This document shows positions 48,622 through 57,751 of a DNA stretch of 64,000 nt, piece by piece (the first letter of the stretch is position 1; every line of letters begins with the position of its first letter). A program made the position numbers and the translations under genes. The stretch comes from Streptomyces sp. CB02414 (lineage in GTDB: Bacteria; Actinomycetota; Actinomycetes; Streptomycetales; Streptomycetaceae), in the NCBI RefSeq assembly GCF_001905385.1, contig NZ_LIPF01000008.1, forward strand, positions 372,001-436,000. The letters run 5' to 3'. Under the pieces are notes generated by a model, which saw only the letters and a program-made list of their open reading frames with translations, did not search any database and was not told where the DNA came from.

Positions 48622-49980
48622 TCAGGCCGTCACCGTCTCCGGCCGCGTGCTCCGAGCCGGGACCCGCTCGCCCAGCTCCTCCGTCGGCACCCGGTGGGTC
48701 TCCCGGGCCGACAGCGCGGCGATCACCGGGGGGACGCACAGCGCCGCCGTGAACAGGGCCACCGCGAACCAGTCGTCGCCGTCCGGACCGGCGATCTGCG
48801 CCGCGAACGTCACCGCGAACCCGGCCACCGCGAAGCCGATCTGCGTGCCGATCGCCACGCCGGACAGCCGGACCCGGGTGGAGAACATCTCGCCGTAGAA
48901 GGCGGGCCACACGCCGTTCGCGGCGCTGTAGACGACGCCGAAGGCGATGATGCCGGTGAGGAAGGTGAGCGCGTACGAGCCGGTCGAGATCGCCCACAGG
49001 TACAGGAACATCGTCACCGCGCTGCCCACCGCGCCGATCAGGTACACCGGGCGCCGGCCGATCCGGTCGGACAGCGTCGCCCACAGGGGGATGGCGGCGA
49101 GCGCGACGACGTTGGCGAGGGCACCCACCCACAGCATCGCGGTACGGGACATGCCGACCGAGTCGCTGGTGGCGTACGCCAGCGCCCACACCGTGAAGAT
49201 CGTGCTGACCGAGGCGATCAGCGCACCCGCGACCACCCGCAGCACGTCCGCCCAGTGGTCGCGCGCCAGCACGGCCAGCGGCATCTTCACGACGCCCTCC
49301 GTGGCGGTCTGCTGCGTGAAGGCCGGCGTCTCGTCGAGCCTGCGGCGGATGACGTAGCCGACGACCGCGACCACGACGCTCAGCCAGAACGGCACACGCC
49401 AGCCCCAGGCCAGCAGGTGCTCCTCGGGAAGGGCGGCGACGGGGAGGAAGACCAGGGTGGCGAGCAGTTGCCCGCCCTGGGTGCCGCTGAGGGTGAAGCT
49501 GGTGAAGAAGCCGCGTTTGCCGGGCGGCGCGTGTTCGAGCGTCATCGAGTTGGCGCTGGCCTGCTCGCCCGCCGCCGATATGCCCTGGAGGATCCGGCAC
49601 AGCACCAGCAGGACCGGGGCGAGCGTGCCGACCTGGTCGCGCGTGGGCAGACAGCCGATGAGGAACGTCGAGACGCCCATCAGGATCAGCGTGAACACCA
49701 TGATCTTCTTGCGGCCCATGCGGTCGCCGATGTGGCCGAGGAAGAACGCGCCGACCGGGCGGGCGGCGTACGCGACACCGAACGTGGCCAGCGACAGCAG
49801 GGTCGCGGTGGCCGGGTCGGACTCGTCGAAGAAGATCTCGGGGAAGATCAGGGCGGCGGCGCTGCCGTAGATGAAGAAGTCGTAGTACTCGAGCGCGCTG
49901 CCGATCCAGGCGGCGGTCGCCGCCTTCTTCGGCTGGCCGGGCGGGGCGGCGCCCTGGGAGGCGGGGGCGGGGACGGACAC
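48622..49980 (-). CDS. MHS-family MFS metabolite:proton symporter (probable quinate/shikimate uptake)
   Basis: 452 aa from GTG with GAAGGAGC upstream. Twelve transmembrane helices; MHS signatures AWIGSALEYYDFFIYGSAAAL, PVGAFFLGHIGDRMGRKKIMV (motif A) and GEQASANSMTLEHAP. The family (ShiA, KgtP, ProP) imports organic acids such as shikimate with protons. The neighbouring shikimate dehydrogenase and dehydroshikimate dehydratase genes suggest quinate, shikimate or dehydroshikimate as substrate. A TAACnnACTGG-type operator lies 70 nt upstream, matching one before the dehydrogenase gene. Confidence 0.88.
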   Translation of the reverse strand: MSVPAPASQGAAPPGQPKKAATAAWIGSALEYYDFFIYGSAAALIFPEIFFDESDPATATLLSLATFGVAYAARPVGAFFLGHIGDRMGRKKIMVFTLILMGVSTFLIGCLPTRDQVGTLAPVLLVLCRILQGISAAGEQASANSMTLEHAPPGKRGFFTSFTLSGTQGGQLLATLVFLPVAALPEEHLLAWGWRVPFWLSVVVAVVGYVIRRRLDETPAFTQQTATEGVVKMPLAVLARDHWADVLRVVAGALIASVSTIFTVWALAYATSDSVGMSRTAMLWVGALANVVALAAIPLWATLSDRIGRRPVYLIGAVGSAVTMFLYLWAISTGSYALTFLTGIIAFGVVYSAANGVWPAFYGEMFSTRVRLSGVAIGTQIGFAVAGFAVTFAAQIAGPDGDDWFAVALFTAALCVPPVIAALSARETHRVPTEELGERVPARSTRPETVTA

Positions 49981-50049
49981 GGCGTTGCTCCTTCGGGGGA
50001 CTCCACGGTAGGCGGAGTGAGCGGAGGGGAGAAGTGCCGATCGGCTAAT

Positions 50050-50068
50050 TAACCCACTGGGTAGTTAG
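50050..50068. promoter_or_regulatory. Candidate operator upstream of the MHS transporter gene
   Basis: TAACCCACTGGGTAGTTAG shares the pattern TAACnnACTGGnTnGT with the site at 50932-50950. It lies between the transporter start and the TetR stop. Confidence 0.5.
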
Positions 50069-50142
50069 TCGCGGTTGGGAAGGGATGTTGCGCGCACGTC
50101 TCCCGCGTGTCAAGGGGTCCCGCCGCCCCGGAGCCCGGACGC

Positions 50143-50808
50143 TCAGTCCGCCGCGCGCTCCGCCGTCAGGTAGGCGATCACCATGTCGCCGAGCATGCTG
50201 CGGTAGTGCTCGCGCTGGTCCGGGGCGATGAGGTCGCGGCCGAACAGGGCGCCGAAGGTGTGCCGGTTGGCGACCCGGAAGAAGCAGAAGGAACTGATCA
50301 TCGCGTGCAGGTCGACGGCGTCCACGTCGGCCGTGAACAGGCCGGAGTGCTGCCCTTCCTCCAGGATGCGGCGGATCACGTCGAGGGCCGGGGAGCCGAT
50401 GCTCGCCAGCATCTCCGAGGACGCGATGTGCTCGGCGTCGTGGATGTTCTCGATGGAGACCAGGCGGATGAAGTCCGGGTGCCGTTCGTGGTGGTCGAAG
50501 GTCACCTCCGCCAGGCGCCGGATGGCCGCCACCGGGTCCAGGTGCTCGACGTCGAGCTGCTGCTCGGCCTCCCGGATCACGCCGTACGCCCGCTCCAGCA
50601 CGGCCGTGAACAGCTGCTCCTTGCCGCCGAAGTAGTAGTAGATCATCCGCTTGGTGGTGCGGGTGCGGGCGGCGATCTCGTCGACGCGGGCCCCGTCGTA
50701 GCCGGCCCGGGCGAACTCCCGCGTGGCCACGTCGAGGATCTCGGCCCGGGTGCGGGCGGCGTCGCGGGTGCGCGTGCCGGGTCGTGCCGGTTCGTCGACG
50801 CTGGTCAT
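50143..50808 (-). CDS. TetR family regulator of the quinate/shikimate genes
   Basis: 221 aa; ATG at 50808. The helix-turn-helix is AEILDVATREFARAGYDGARVDEIAARTRTTKRMIYYYFGGKEQL. The C-terminal domain (LERAYGVIREAEQQ, FCFFRVANRHTFGALFGRDL) is of the TetR_C type found with aromatic-acid catabolic genes. Divergent from shikimate dehydrogenase. Two related sites, one in each adjacent spacer, make it the likely repressor of the transporter and catabolic genes, released by a pathway intermediate (inference). Confidence 0.9.
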   Translation of the reverse strand: MTSVDEPARPGTRTRDAARTRAEILDVATREFARAGYDGARVDEIAARTRTTKRMIYYYFGGKEQLFTAVLERAYGVIREAEQQLDVEHLDPVAAIRRLAEVTFDHHERHPDFIRLVSIENIHDAEHIASSEMLASIGSPALDVIRRILEEGQHSGLFTADVDAVDLHAMISSFCFFRVANRHTFGALFGRDLIAPDQREHYRSMLGDMVIAYLTAERAAD

Positions 50809-50931
50809 CGGGTTCCTTCGGGGGCCGGGGCGGAACTGCGGGCGGGGGAGGCGGCTGCGGTCGAGGGGCGTGCGGTGATTGTAGAAGCCCCGGCCTTCCC
50901 CTCCGCCCCGGCCTCCTGCTATGACTATGAC

Positions 50932-50950
50932 TAACGTACTGGTTCGTACA
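50932..50950. promoter_or_regulatory. Candidate operator upstream of the shikimate dehydrogenase gene
   Basis: TAACGTACTGGTTCGTACA aligns with the transporter-side site at 50050 (11 shared positions). It lies 44 nt before the dehydrogenase start, where a repressor would block the promoter. Confidence 0.55.
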
Positions 50951-50993
50951 TTGGTTGCTCGGGCACGGACCCGAGCCGCTCAGGAGGTCCCCG

Positions 50994-51872
50994 GTGGCCA
51001 AGGACTCGTATCTCGTCGGGCTGATCGGCTCCGGCATCGGCCCGTCGCTCAGCCCGGCACTGCACCAGCGCGAGGCCGGCCGGCAGGGTCTGCGCTACCT
51101 GTACCGGCTGATCGACATCGACACCCTCGGGGTGCCGCCCGAGGCGGTGGGCGACCTGCTGCGCGCGGCCCGGGACCTCGACTTCGACGGGCTGAACATC
51201 ACCCACCCGTGCAAGCAGCTCGTCATCGAGCACCTGGACGCGCTCGCCCCGCCGGCCGAGGCGCTCGGCGCGGTCAACACGGTCGTCTTCGACGACACCG
51301 GCCGGGCGACCGGTCACAACACCGACGTCACCGGCTTCGCCGCGTCCTTCGCCCGGGGCCTGCCCGACGCGCCGCTGGAGCGGGTCGTGCAGCTCGGTGC
51401 CGGCGGCGCGGGCGCGGCGGTCGCCCACGCCACGCTCACCCTGGGCGCCGGACAGGTCACCGTCGTGGACGCGCTGCCCGACCGGGCCGCCGCCCTCGCC
51501 GCCCAGCTCGAGGGGCACTTCGGCGAGGGACGCGCCGCCCACGCCACCCCGGACCGGCTGCCCGCGCTGCTGACCACCGCCGACGGCATCGTGCACGCCA
51601 CCCCCACCGGCATGGCCGCCCACCCCGGCCTGCCCCTGCCCGCCGCGCTGCTCCACCCCGGACTGTGGGTCGCCGAGGTCGTCTACCGCCCGCTGGAGAC
51701 CGAGCTGCTGCGCACCGCCCGCGCGCTGGGCTGCGCCACCCTCGACGGGGGCGGCATGGCCGTCTTCCAGGCGGCCGACGCGTTCCGCCTGTTCACCGGG
51801 CGGGAACCCGACGCGGTGCGGATGCTCGCCGACATCGCCGACCTGGCCGGCGTGGTCGGCGCCCCGAAGTAG
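50994..51872 (+). CDS. Shikimate/quinate dehydrogenase (catabolic type)
   Basis: 292 aa from GTG with AGGAGG six bases upstream. Substrate-binding motif GSGIGPSLSPALHQREA (Ser-x-Ser), catalytic Lys region LNITHPCKQLVIEHLD, GAVNTVV, GHNTDVTGF (catalytic Asp), the nucleotide loop LGAGGAGAAVAHATL and a C-terminal DGGGMAVFQAADAF. The enzyme interconverts shikimate (or quinate) and 3-dehydroshikimate (dehydroquinate). Location beside a dehydroshikimate dehydratase, a transporter and a TetR regulator marks it as the catabolic copy rather than the aromatic-biosynthesis AroE. The dehydratase starts 14 nt after its stop. Confidence 0.92.
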   Translation: MAKDSYLVGLIGSGIGPSLSPALHQREAGRQGLRYLYRLIDIDTLGVPPEAVGDLLRAARDLDFDGLNITHPCKQLVIEHLDALAPPAEALGAVNTVVFDDTGRATGHNTDVTGFAASFARGLPDAPLERVVQLGAGGAGAAVAHATLTLGAGQVTVVDALPDRAAALAAQLEGHFGEGRAAHATPDRLPALLTTADGIVHATPTGMAAHPGLPLPAALLHPGLWVAEVVYRPLETELLRTARALGCATLDGGGMAVFQAADAFRLFTGREPDAVRMLADIADLAGVVGAPK

Positions 51873-51886
51873 GAAGAGGTACCGAC

Positions 51887-53683
51887 GTGCGGACGTCCAT
51901 CGCCACCGTCTCCCTCAGCGGCTCGCTCACCGAGAAGCTGACCGCCGCCTCCCGGGCCGGGTTCGACGGCGTGGAGATCTTCGAGAACGACCTGCTGGCC
52001 AGCCCCCTGACCCCCGAGGAGATCCGCGCCCGCTGCGCCGACCTCGGCCTCTCGATCGACCTCTACCAGCCCATGCGGGACATCGAGGCGCTGCCCGAGG
52101 AGGAGTTCGCCCGCGTCCTGCGCCGGGCCCGGCACAAGTTCGAGCTGATGGGCAGGCTCGGCGCGGACACCGTCCTGGTCTGCTCCAGCGTCTCCCCGCA
52201 CGCCCTGGACGACGACGCCCTCGCCGCCGAGCAGCTGAGCCGCCTCTCCGGTCTGGCCGAGGACCACGGCATCCGCGTCGCCTACGAGGCGCTCGCCTGG
52301 GGCCGGCACATCAGCACCTACGACCACGCCTGGCAGGTGGTGAAGAGCGCCGGGCACCGCGCGCTCGGTACCTGCCTGGACAGCTTCCACATCCTCTCCC
52401 GGGGCAGCGACCCCAAGGGCATCGAGGACATCCCCGGCGAGAAGATCTTCTTCCTCCAGCTCGCCGACGCGCCGCTGCTCGCCATGGACGTCCTCCAGTG
52501 GAGCCGCCACTACCGCTGCTTCCCCGGCCAGGGCGGCTTCGACGTGGCCGGGCTGGTGCGGCACGTGCTGCGCGCCGGGTACGACGGCCCGCTCTCCCTG
52601 GAGGTCTTCAACGACGTCTTCCGGCAGTCCGAGGCCGGTCCGACGGCCGTGGACGCCCGGCGCTCCCTGCTGACCCTCCAGGAGACCGTCGGCCTCGCGG
52701 CCCCGCCCGCGCCCGCCCCGCCCACCGGGATCGCCTTCGCCGAACTGGTCACGCCCGACGCCGCCCCGGTCTCCGCCGTACTGGGCGCCCTGGGCTTCAC
52801 CCGGACCGCACGGCACCGGGGCAAGCCCGTCGACCTGTGGCAGCACGGCGACGCCCGCGTCCTGGTCAACACCGGCCCGGCCGAACGCCGCGACGGCACC
52901 CGGCTGGCCGCCGTCGGCCTGGAGTCGCCCGACCCCGCCGGCGCGGCCCGCCGCGCCGAGGCCCTGCTCGCCCCGGTGCTGCCGCGCCGCCGCGCGCCCG
53001 GGGACGCGGCCCTGGAGGCGGTCGCCGCGCCCGACGGCACGGAGCTGTTCTTCTGCGCGACCGGACGCCCCGGACTGCCCGACTGGCGTGCCGACTTCGA
53101 GGACGTCGCACACCTCTCCCACGACGGCGAACCCCGGCGCGTCGACCACCTCTCCCTCACCCAGCCCTGGCACCAGTTCGACGAGGCGGCGCTCTTCCAC
53201 CGCGCCGTGCTCGGGCTGCGCCCGCAGGAGAGCGTGGACGTCGCCGACCCCTACGGGCTGCTGCGCAGCCGCGCCGTCAGCACGGACGACGGCGCGGTCC
53301 GCATCGTCCTGACCGTCGGTCCGGCACCCACGGACGACACCGCGCACGCCCAGCACATCGCCCTGGCCACCGACGACGTGGTCGCCGCCGCCCGCCGCTA
53401 CCGGGCGGCCGGAGGCACCCCGCTGCCGATCCCCGCCAACTACTACGACGACCTCGCCGCCCGTTTCGAGTTCGCCGACGGGGAGCTGGAGACGTACCGG
53501 GAGCTGGGCATCCTCTACGACCGCGACGCGCACGGCACCTTCCGGCACTGCTACACGCACACCGTCGGCCGGGTCTTCTTCGAACTCGTCCAGCGCGACG
53601 GCGGCTACCGGGGCTACGGCGCGGCGAACGCCCCGGTCCGGCTGGCGGCGCAGCACGCGGTACGCGGGTTCACTGGCGGCTGA
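51887..53683 (+). CDS. 3-dehydroshikimate dehydratase fused to an HPPD-like dioxygenase domain (QuiC type)
   Basis: 598 aa from GTG with AGGAAGAGG upstream. The N-terminal ~270 residues are a TIM-barrel dehydratase (TSIATVSLSGSLTEKLTAAS at the start). Metal ligands lie in RVAYEALAWGRH, GTCLDSFHIL, FFLQLADAP and LSLEVFNDVF. The C-terminal ~300 residues are a 4-hydroxyphenylpyruvate-dioxygenase-like vicinal-oxygen-chelate pair with RRVDHLSLTQPW, AQHIALATDDV and GRVFFELVQRDGGYRGYG supplying a His/His/Glu metal triad. Proteins of this two-domain architecture (QuiC1) convert 3-dehydroshikimate to protocatechuate; the role of the second domain is unclear. Its 3' end overlaps a convergent gene by 14 bp. 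Confidence 0.92.
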   Translation: MRTSIATVSLSGSLTEKLTAASRAGFDGVEIFENDLLASPLTPEEIRARCADLGLSIDLYQPMRDIEALPEEEFARVLRRARHKFELMGRLGADTVLVCSSVSPHALDDDALAAEQLSRLSGLAEDHGIRVAYEALAWGRHISTYDHAWQVVKSAGHRALGTCLDSFHILSRGSDPKGIEDIPGEKIFFLQLADAPLLAMDVLQWSRHYRCFPGQGGFDVAGLVRHVLRAGYDGPLSLEVFNDVFRQSEAGPTAVDARRSLLTLQETVGLAAPPAPAPPTGIAFAELVTPDAAPVSAVLGALGFTRTARHRGKPVDLWQHGDARVLVNTGPAERRDGTRLAAVGLESPDPAGAARRAEALLAPVLPRRRAPGDAALEAVAAPDGTELFFCATGRPGLPDWRADFEDVAHLSHDGEPRRVDHLSLTQPWHQFDEAALFHRAVLGLRPQESVDVADPYGLLRSRAVSTDDGAVRIVLTVGPAPTDDTAHAQHIALATDDVVAAARRYRAAGGTPLPIPANYYDDLAARFEFADGELETYRELGILYDRDAHGTFRHCYTHTVGRVFFELVQRDGGYRGYGAANAPVRLAAQHAVRGFTGG

Positions 53684-55130
53684 CGGTGCGGGTCAGGCCC
53701 GCGATCACCGTCGTGGCCAGGATCCAGCCCGTGATGATCAGGACGTAGGACAGTGTCTGATAGCCGCCCTGCGGGGCGAAGGCGTTCTCCTGCCCGAAGG
53801 AGATGACCGGCAGCAGCAGGTCCAGGGTGTAGAAGACCGGGTCGAAGTCGGGGGACTCGGCGGGCTTGAGCGGCGGCGGGTGGTGCAGCGCGTACGCGAC
53901 CGATCCGACGGCCAGCAGGGACAGCAGCCAGCCGCCCGCGCGCAGCGGCCGGAAACCGTACCCGACCGTGACGTCCTGGAGATGCCCCCAGAGCCGGCCG
54001 TACCAGGGCAGGGTGCGCCGGTGCCGCCGCTGCTTGGCGAGCTGGACCCTGCGGGCCGCGTCGTCGTCGCCGATCCTGCGGTAGGAGGCGGTCAACTGCT
54101 CGTAGATGAAGGGCAGATAACTGTCGCCCTTCTCCAGCATCGGCAGCCGCCGCTCGGCCGGCTCGTGCGGGATGAGCGACGTGTACGTGAGGTCGTTGAG
54201 CTGGACCCAGTCCGGCACGACCTCCGGTTCCAGGAACAGCACGTCCACCTGGGTGCGGCGCAGATTGAGGACGCCCTCCACCACCGGACCCTGCCGCAGC
54301 CACAGTTCACCGATGACGCAACTGCTGGCCCGCAGCGCGGTACCGCCCGGGTTGGCCAGGCGCGCGTGCGACAGGTCCAGCCGGCCGGGTATGCGCGCGC
54401 CGCGCAGCTCCAGCCGGCCCCGCACCTCGGCGTTCCGCATCAGCACGTCGGATTCGGCCGCCAGCGTCTCCGCCTTCAGCGCGGTGCCGCCCGGCCGGTC
54501 GAGCACCGCGTCGGTCAGATTGACGGTCCCGGCCACCCGGGCGCCGTCGAGCCGCACCTCGCCGCGCGCCACGAGGCCCGGTGCCCACAGGTCGGCGCCG
54601 AGCACCGCCTGGTTGAGCTGGAGCACCGGCCCCTCGCTGTCCGGCGCGTCGTTCCGGGCGCTCTCCAGGTACAGGCTCCCGGTGACCTCCGCGCCCCCGA
54701 GCCTCACCATCCCGGAGAACCGGGCGCGGGTCAGCCGCAGCACGCCCTCCACCCGGACGGCGTGCGAGATCAGCCCGGGCAGCACGGACTCGCTCAGGTT
54801 CACCTCGCGCAACCGCGCTCCGTACAGGCGCGGCACGTCCTCGAAGTGGCAGTGGCGCAACCGCACCGGGTGGTCGACCGTCGCGTACTGGAGTTCCAGT
54901 GCGCCGGTGACGCGCACTCCTGCCAGATTGAGCGCGGGCACCTCGCCGTCCGCACGCGGACCGTCCAGGAGCAGCGCCCTCAGCACGTGGGCGCGGACGG
55001 TGCGTCCGGCGCCCCAGGTGCCGCCGTCGGCGGGGTCCTCGTCGTCGGCCGCGCGGAAGTCCACGAGGGCGCCCGTGGCGAACGCCCGCCAGACGCGCGT
55101 CTCGGCCGGTGTCAGGTCGTTGATCTCCAT
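53670..55130 (-). CDS. Pentapeptide-repeat-like membrane protein
   Basis: 486 aa, ATG at 55130. Residues ~60-310 form a right-handed beta-helix of loose pentapeptide-type repeats (LNLAGVRVTGALELQYA, VNLSESVLPGL, GRLELRGARIPGRLDLSHARL). A helical segment follows (SYLPFIYEQLTASYRRIGDD), then two C-terminal hydrophobic helices (GGWLLSLLAVGSVAYAL, LSYVLIITGWILATTVIAGL) flanking FYTLDLLLPVISFGQENAF, reminiscent of a two-helix ion-channel pore. Streptomyces homologues are called membrane-associated oxidoreductase, without a visible redox motif. Function unknown. It follows the gnd gene on the same strand after 79 nt. Confidence 0.82.
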   Translation of the reverse strand: MEINDLTPAETRVWRAFATGALVDFRAADDEDPADGGTWGAGRTVRAHVLRALLLDGPRADGEVPALNLAGVRVTGALELQYATVDHPVRLRHCHFEDVPRLYGARLREVNLSESVLPGLISHAVRVEGVLRLTRARFSGMVRLGGAEVTGSLYLESARNDAPDSEGPVLQLNQAVLGADLWAPGLVARGEVRLDGARVAGTVNLTDAVLDRPGGTALKAETLAAESDVLMRNAEVRGRLELRGARIPGRLDLSHARLANPGGTALRASSCVIGELWLRQGPVVEGVLNLRRTQVDVLFLEPEVVPDWVQLNDLTYTSLIPHEPAERRLPMLEKGDSYLPFIYEQLTASYRRIGDDDAARRVQLAKQRRHRRTLPWYGRLWGHLQDVTVGYGFRPLRAGGWLLSLLAVGSVAYALHHPPPLKPAESPDFDPVFYTLDLLLPVISFGQENAFAPQGGYQTLSYVLIITGWILATTVIAGLTRTVSRQ

Positions 55131-55209
55131 CAGGGATGGACTCTGACCCGAACCGGCCGATCACGTCAACGCGCTTTCCGGACCGCCCCGGTGGGCGCCC
55201 GGAGAACGC

Positions 55210-56091
55210 CTACTTCTTGGCCGCCTCCACCGCGTGGCCGCCGAACTGGTTGCGCAGCGCGGCGATCATCTTCATCTGCGGAGAGTCGTCCTGCCGGGAC
55301 GCGAACCGCGCGAACAGCGAGGCGGTGATCGCGGGCAGCGGCACCGCGTTGTCGATGGCCGCCTCGACGGTCCAGCGCCCCTCGCCCGAGTCCTCCGCGT
55401 AGCCGCGCAGGTTGTCCAGGTGGTGGTCCTCGTCGAGGGCGTTGACGGCCAGGTCGAGGAGCCAGGAGCGGATGACCGTGCCCTCCTGCCAGGACCGGAA
55501 GACCTCGCGGACGTTGTCCACGGAGTCGACCTTCTCCAGCAGTTCCCAGCCCTCGGCGTAGGCCTGCATCATGGCGTACTCGATGCCGTTGTGGACCATC
55601 TTGGAGAAGTGCCCGGCGCCGACCTTGCCCGCGTGGACGTAGCCGTAGGGGCCCTCGGGCTTGAGCGCGTCGAAGATGGGCTTGAGGTCGTCGACGGTCT
55701 CCTTCTCGCCGCCGACCATCAGCGCGTAGCCGTTCTTCAGGCCCCACACGCCGCCCGAGACGCCGGCGTCGACGAAGTTGATGCCGTGCTTGGCCAGCTC
55801 CTCGGCGTGCTTCTCGTCGTCCGTCCAGCGGGAGTTGCCGCCGTCGATGACGGTGTCGCCGTGCCGCAGCAGGGTCGCCAACTGGTCGATGACGCCCTGG
55901 GTGGCGGCGCCGGCCGGCACCATCACCCAGACCGCGCGCGGCCGCTCCAGCTGCTCGACGAGGTCGACGAGGCTGCCCACGTCGGCCTTCTCCGGGTCGG
56001 TGTCGTATCCGACGACCGTGTGGCCGGCGTTGCGCAGGCGCTCGCGCATGTTGCCGCCCATCTTGCCGAGACCCACAAGACCGATCTGCAT
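55210..56091 (-). CDS. gnd: 6-phosphogluconate dehydrogenase, decarboxylating (short NAD-type)
   Basis: 293 aa, the short form rather than the ~470-aa enzyme. The Rossmann motif GLVGLGKMGGNM, VIDGGNSRWTDD, the substrate signature VDAGVSGGVWGLKNGYALMVGG and the catalytic Lys/Asn segment HFSKMVHNGIEYAMMQAYAEG are intact. It oxidatively decarboxylates 6-phosphogluconate to ribulose-5-phosphate. Last gene of the tkt-tal-zwf-opcA-pgi-gnd operon, starting one base after the pgi stop. Confidence 0.95.
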   Translation of the reverse strand: MQIGLVGLGKMGGNMRERLRNAGHTVVGYDTDPEKADVGSLVDLVEQLERPRAVWVMVPAGAATQGVIDQLATLLRHGDTVIDGGNSRWTDDEKHAEELAKHGINFVDAGVSGGVWGLKNGYALMVGGEKETVDDLKPIFDALKPEGPYGYVHAGKVGAGHFSKMVHNGIEYAMMQAYAEGWELLEKVDSVDNVREVFRSWQEGTVIRSWLLDLAVNALDEDHHLDNLRGYAEDSGEGRWTVEAAIDNAVPLPAITASLFARFASRQDDSPQMKMIAALRNQFGGHAVEAAKK

Positions 56092-56092
56092 G

Positions 56093-57751
56093 TCAGTGCA
56101 CTTCCTTCAGTTCACGGTAGGCGGCCACCAGCGCGGCCGTGGACGGATCGAGGCCGGGCACGTCCGCGCCCTCGGTCAGGGCGGGCTCGACGCGCTTGGC
56201 GAGGACCTTGCCGAGCTCGACGCCCCACTGGTCGAAGGAGTCGATGTTCCAGACGGCGCCCTGGACGAACACCTTGTGCTCGTACAGCGCGATCAGCTGG
56301 CCGAGGACGGAGGGCGTCAGCTCGGTGGCCAGGACGGTGGTGGTCGGGTGGTTGCCCTGGAAGGTGCGGTGCGGCACCTGCTCCTCGGGCACACCCTCCG
56401 CGCGGACCTCGTCGGAGGTCTTGCCGAAGGCCAGCGCCTGCCCCTGGGCGAACAGGTTGGCCATCAGCAGGTCGTGCTGGGCCTTCAGCTCGTCGCTCAG
56501 CTCGGCGACGGGCCGGGCGAAGCCGATCAGGTCGGCCGGGATCAGCTTGGTGCCCTGGTGGATCAGCTGGTAGTAGGCGTGCTGCCCGTTCGTCCCCGGC
56601 GTGCCCCAGACCACCGGCCCGGTCTGCCACTGAACCGGCCGCCCCTCGCGGTCGACCGACTTGCCGTTGGACTCCATGTCCAGCTGCTGGAGGTAGGCCG
56701 TGAACTTCGACAGGTAGTGGCTGTACGGCAGCACGGCGTGCGACTGGGCGCCCATCAAGTTGCCGTACCAGACGCCCAGCAGGCCCAGGATCAGCGGGGC
56801 GTTGGCCGGGGCCTCGGCGTTCTGGAAGTGCTCGTCGACGATGCGGAAGCCGTCGAGCATCTCCCGGAAGCGGTCCGGGCCGATGGCGATCATCAGGGAG
56901 AGACCGATCGCCGAGTCGTACGAGTAGCGGCCGCCGACCCAGTCCCAGAACTCGAACATGTTGGCCGTGTCGATGCCGAAGTCCGCGACCTTCTCGGCGT
57001 TCGTCGACAGGGCGACGAAGTGCTGGGCGACCGCCTTCTCCTCGCCCCCGAGGCCGGCCAGCAGCCAGGAGCGGGCCGAGGTCGCGTTCGTGATCGTCTC
57101 GATCGTCGTGAACGTCTTGGACGCCACGATGAACAGCGTCTCGGCCGGGTCCAGGTCCCGCACCGCCTCGTGCAGGTCGGCGCCGTCCACGTTCGACACG
57201 AACCGGAAGGTGAGGGAGCGGTCGGTGAACGCGCGCAGCGCCTCGTACGCCATCGCCGGACCGAGGTCGGAGCCGCCGATGCCGATGTTGACCACGTTCT
57301 TGATGCGCTTGCCGGTGTGGCCGGTCCACTCGCCGGAGCGGACCCGGTCGGCGAAGCCGGCCATCTTGTCCAGGACGGCGTGCACCTTGGGGACGACGTT
57401 CTCACCGTCGACCTCGATCACCGCGTCCCGCGGGGCGCGCAGCGCGGTGTGCAGGACCGCCCGGTCCTCGGTGATGTTGATCCGCTCGCCGCGGAACATG
57501 GCGTCGCGCAGTTCGAACACGCCGGTCGCGGCGGCCAGTTCCCGCAGCAGGGCCAGCGTCTCGTCGGTGACCAGGTTCTTGGAGTAGTCGATGCGCAGGT
57601 CGCCGACGCGCACGACGTACCGCTCGGCCCGCCCGGGGTCGTCGGCGAACAGCTCGCGCAGGTCCGGGCGCGGCAGCGCGTCCTTGCGGTGGTCCGCCAG
57701 CGCGGTCCACTCGGGACGCCGGTCGAGCTTCGGAGTGTCGGTGTCAGACAT
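56093..57751 (-). CDS. pgi: Glucose-6-phosphate isomerase
   Basis: 552 aa, full length. The phosphoglucose isomerase signatures IGIGGSDLGPAMAYEAL, VASKTFTTIETITNATSARSWL, catalytic Glu/His in GTPGTNGQHAYYQLIHQG, and the Lys region FDQWGVELGKVLAKRVEP are all present. It interconverts glucose-6-phosphate and fructose-6-phosphate. Its 5' end overlaps opcA by eight bases. The pairing with zwf and gnd allows cycling of fructose-6-phosphate back through the oxidative pentose-phosphate branch. Confidence 0.96.
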   Translation of the reverse strand: MSDTDTPKLDRRPEWTALADHRKDALPRPDLRELFADDPGRAERYVVRVGDLRIDYSKNLVTDETLALLRELAAATGVFELRDAMFRGERINITEDRAVLHTALRAPRDAVIEVDGENVVPKVHAVLDKMAGFADRVRSGEWTGHTGKRIKNVVNIGIGGSDLGPAMAYEALRAFTDRSLTFRFVSNVDGADLHEAVRDLDPAETLFIVASKTFTTIETITNATSARSWLLAGLGGEEKAVAQHFVALSTNAEKVADFGIDTANMFEFWDWVGGRYSYDSAIGLSLMIAIGPDRFREMLDGFRIVDEHFQNAEAPANAPLILGLLGVWYGNLMGAQSHAVLPYSHYLSKFTAYLQQLDMESNGKSVDREGRPVQWQTGPVVWGTPGTNGQHAYYQLIHQGTKLIPADLIGFARPVAELSDELKAQHDLLMANLFAQGQALAFGKTSDEVRAEGVPEEQVPHRTFQGNHPTTTVLATELTPSVLGQLIALYEHKVFVQGAVWNIDSFDQWGVELGKVLAKRVEPALTEGADVPGLDPSTAALVAAYRELKEVH

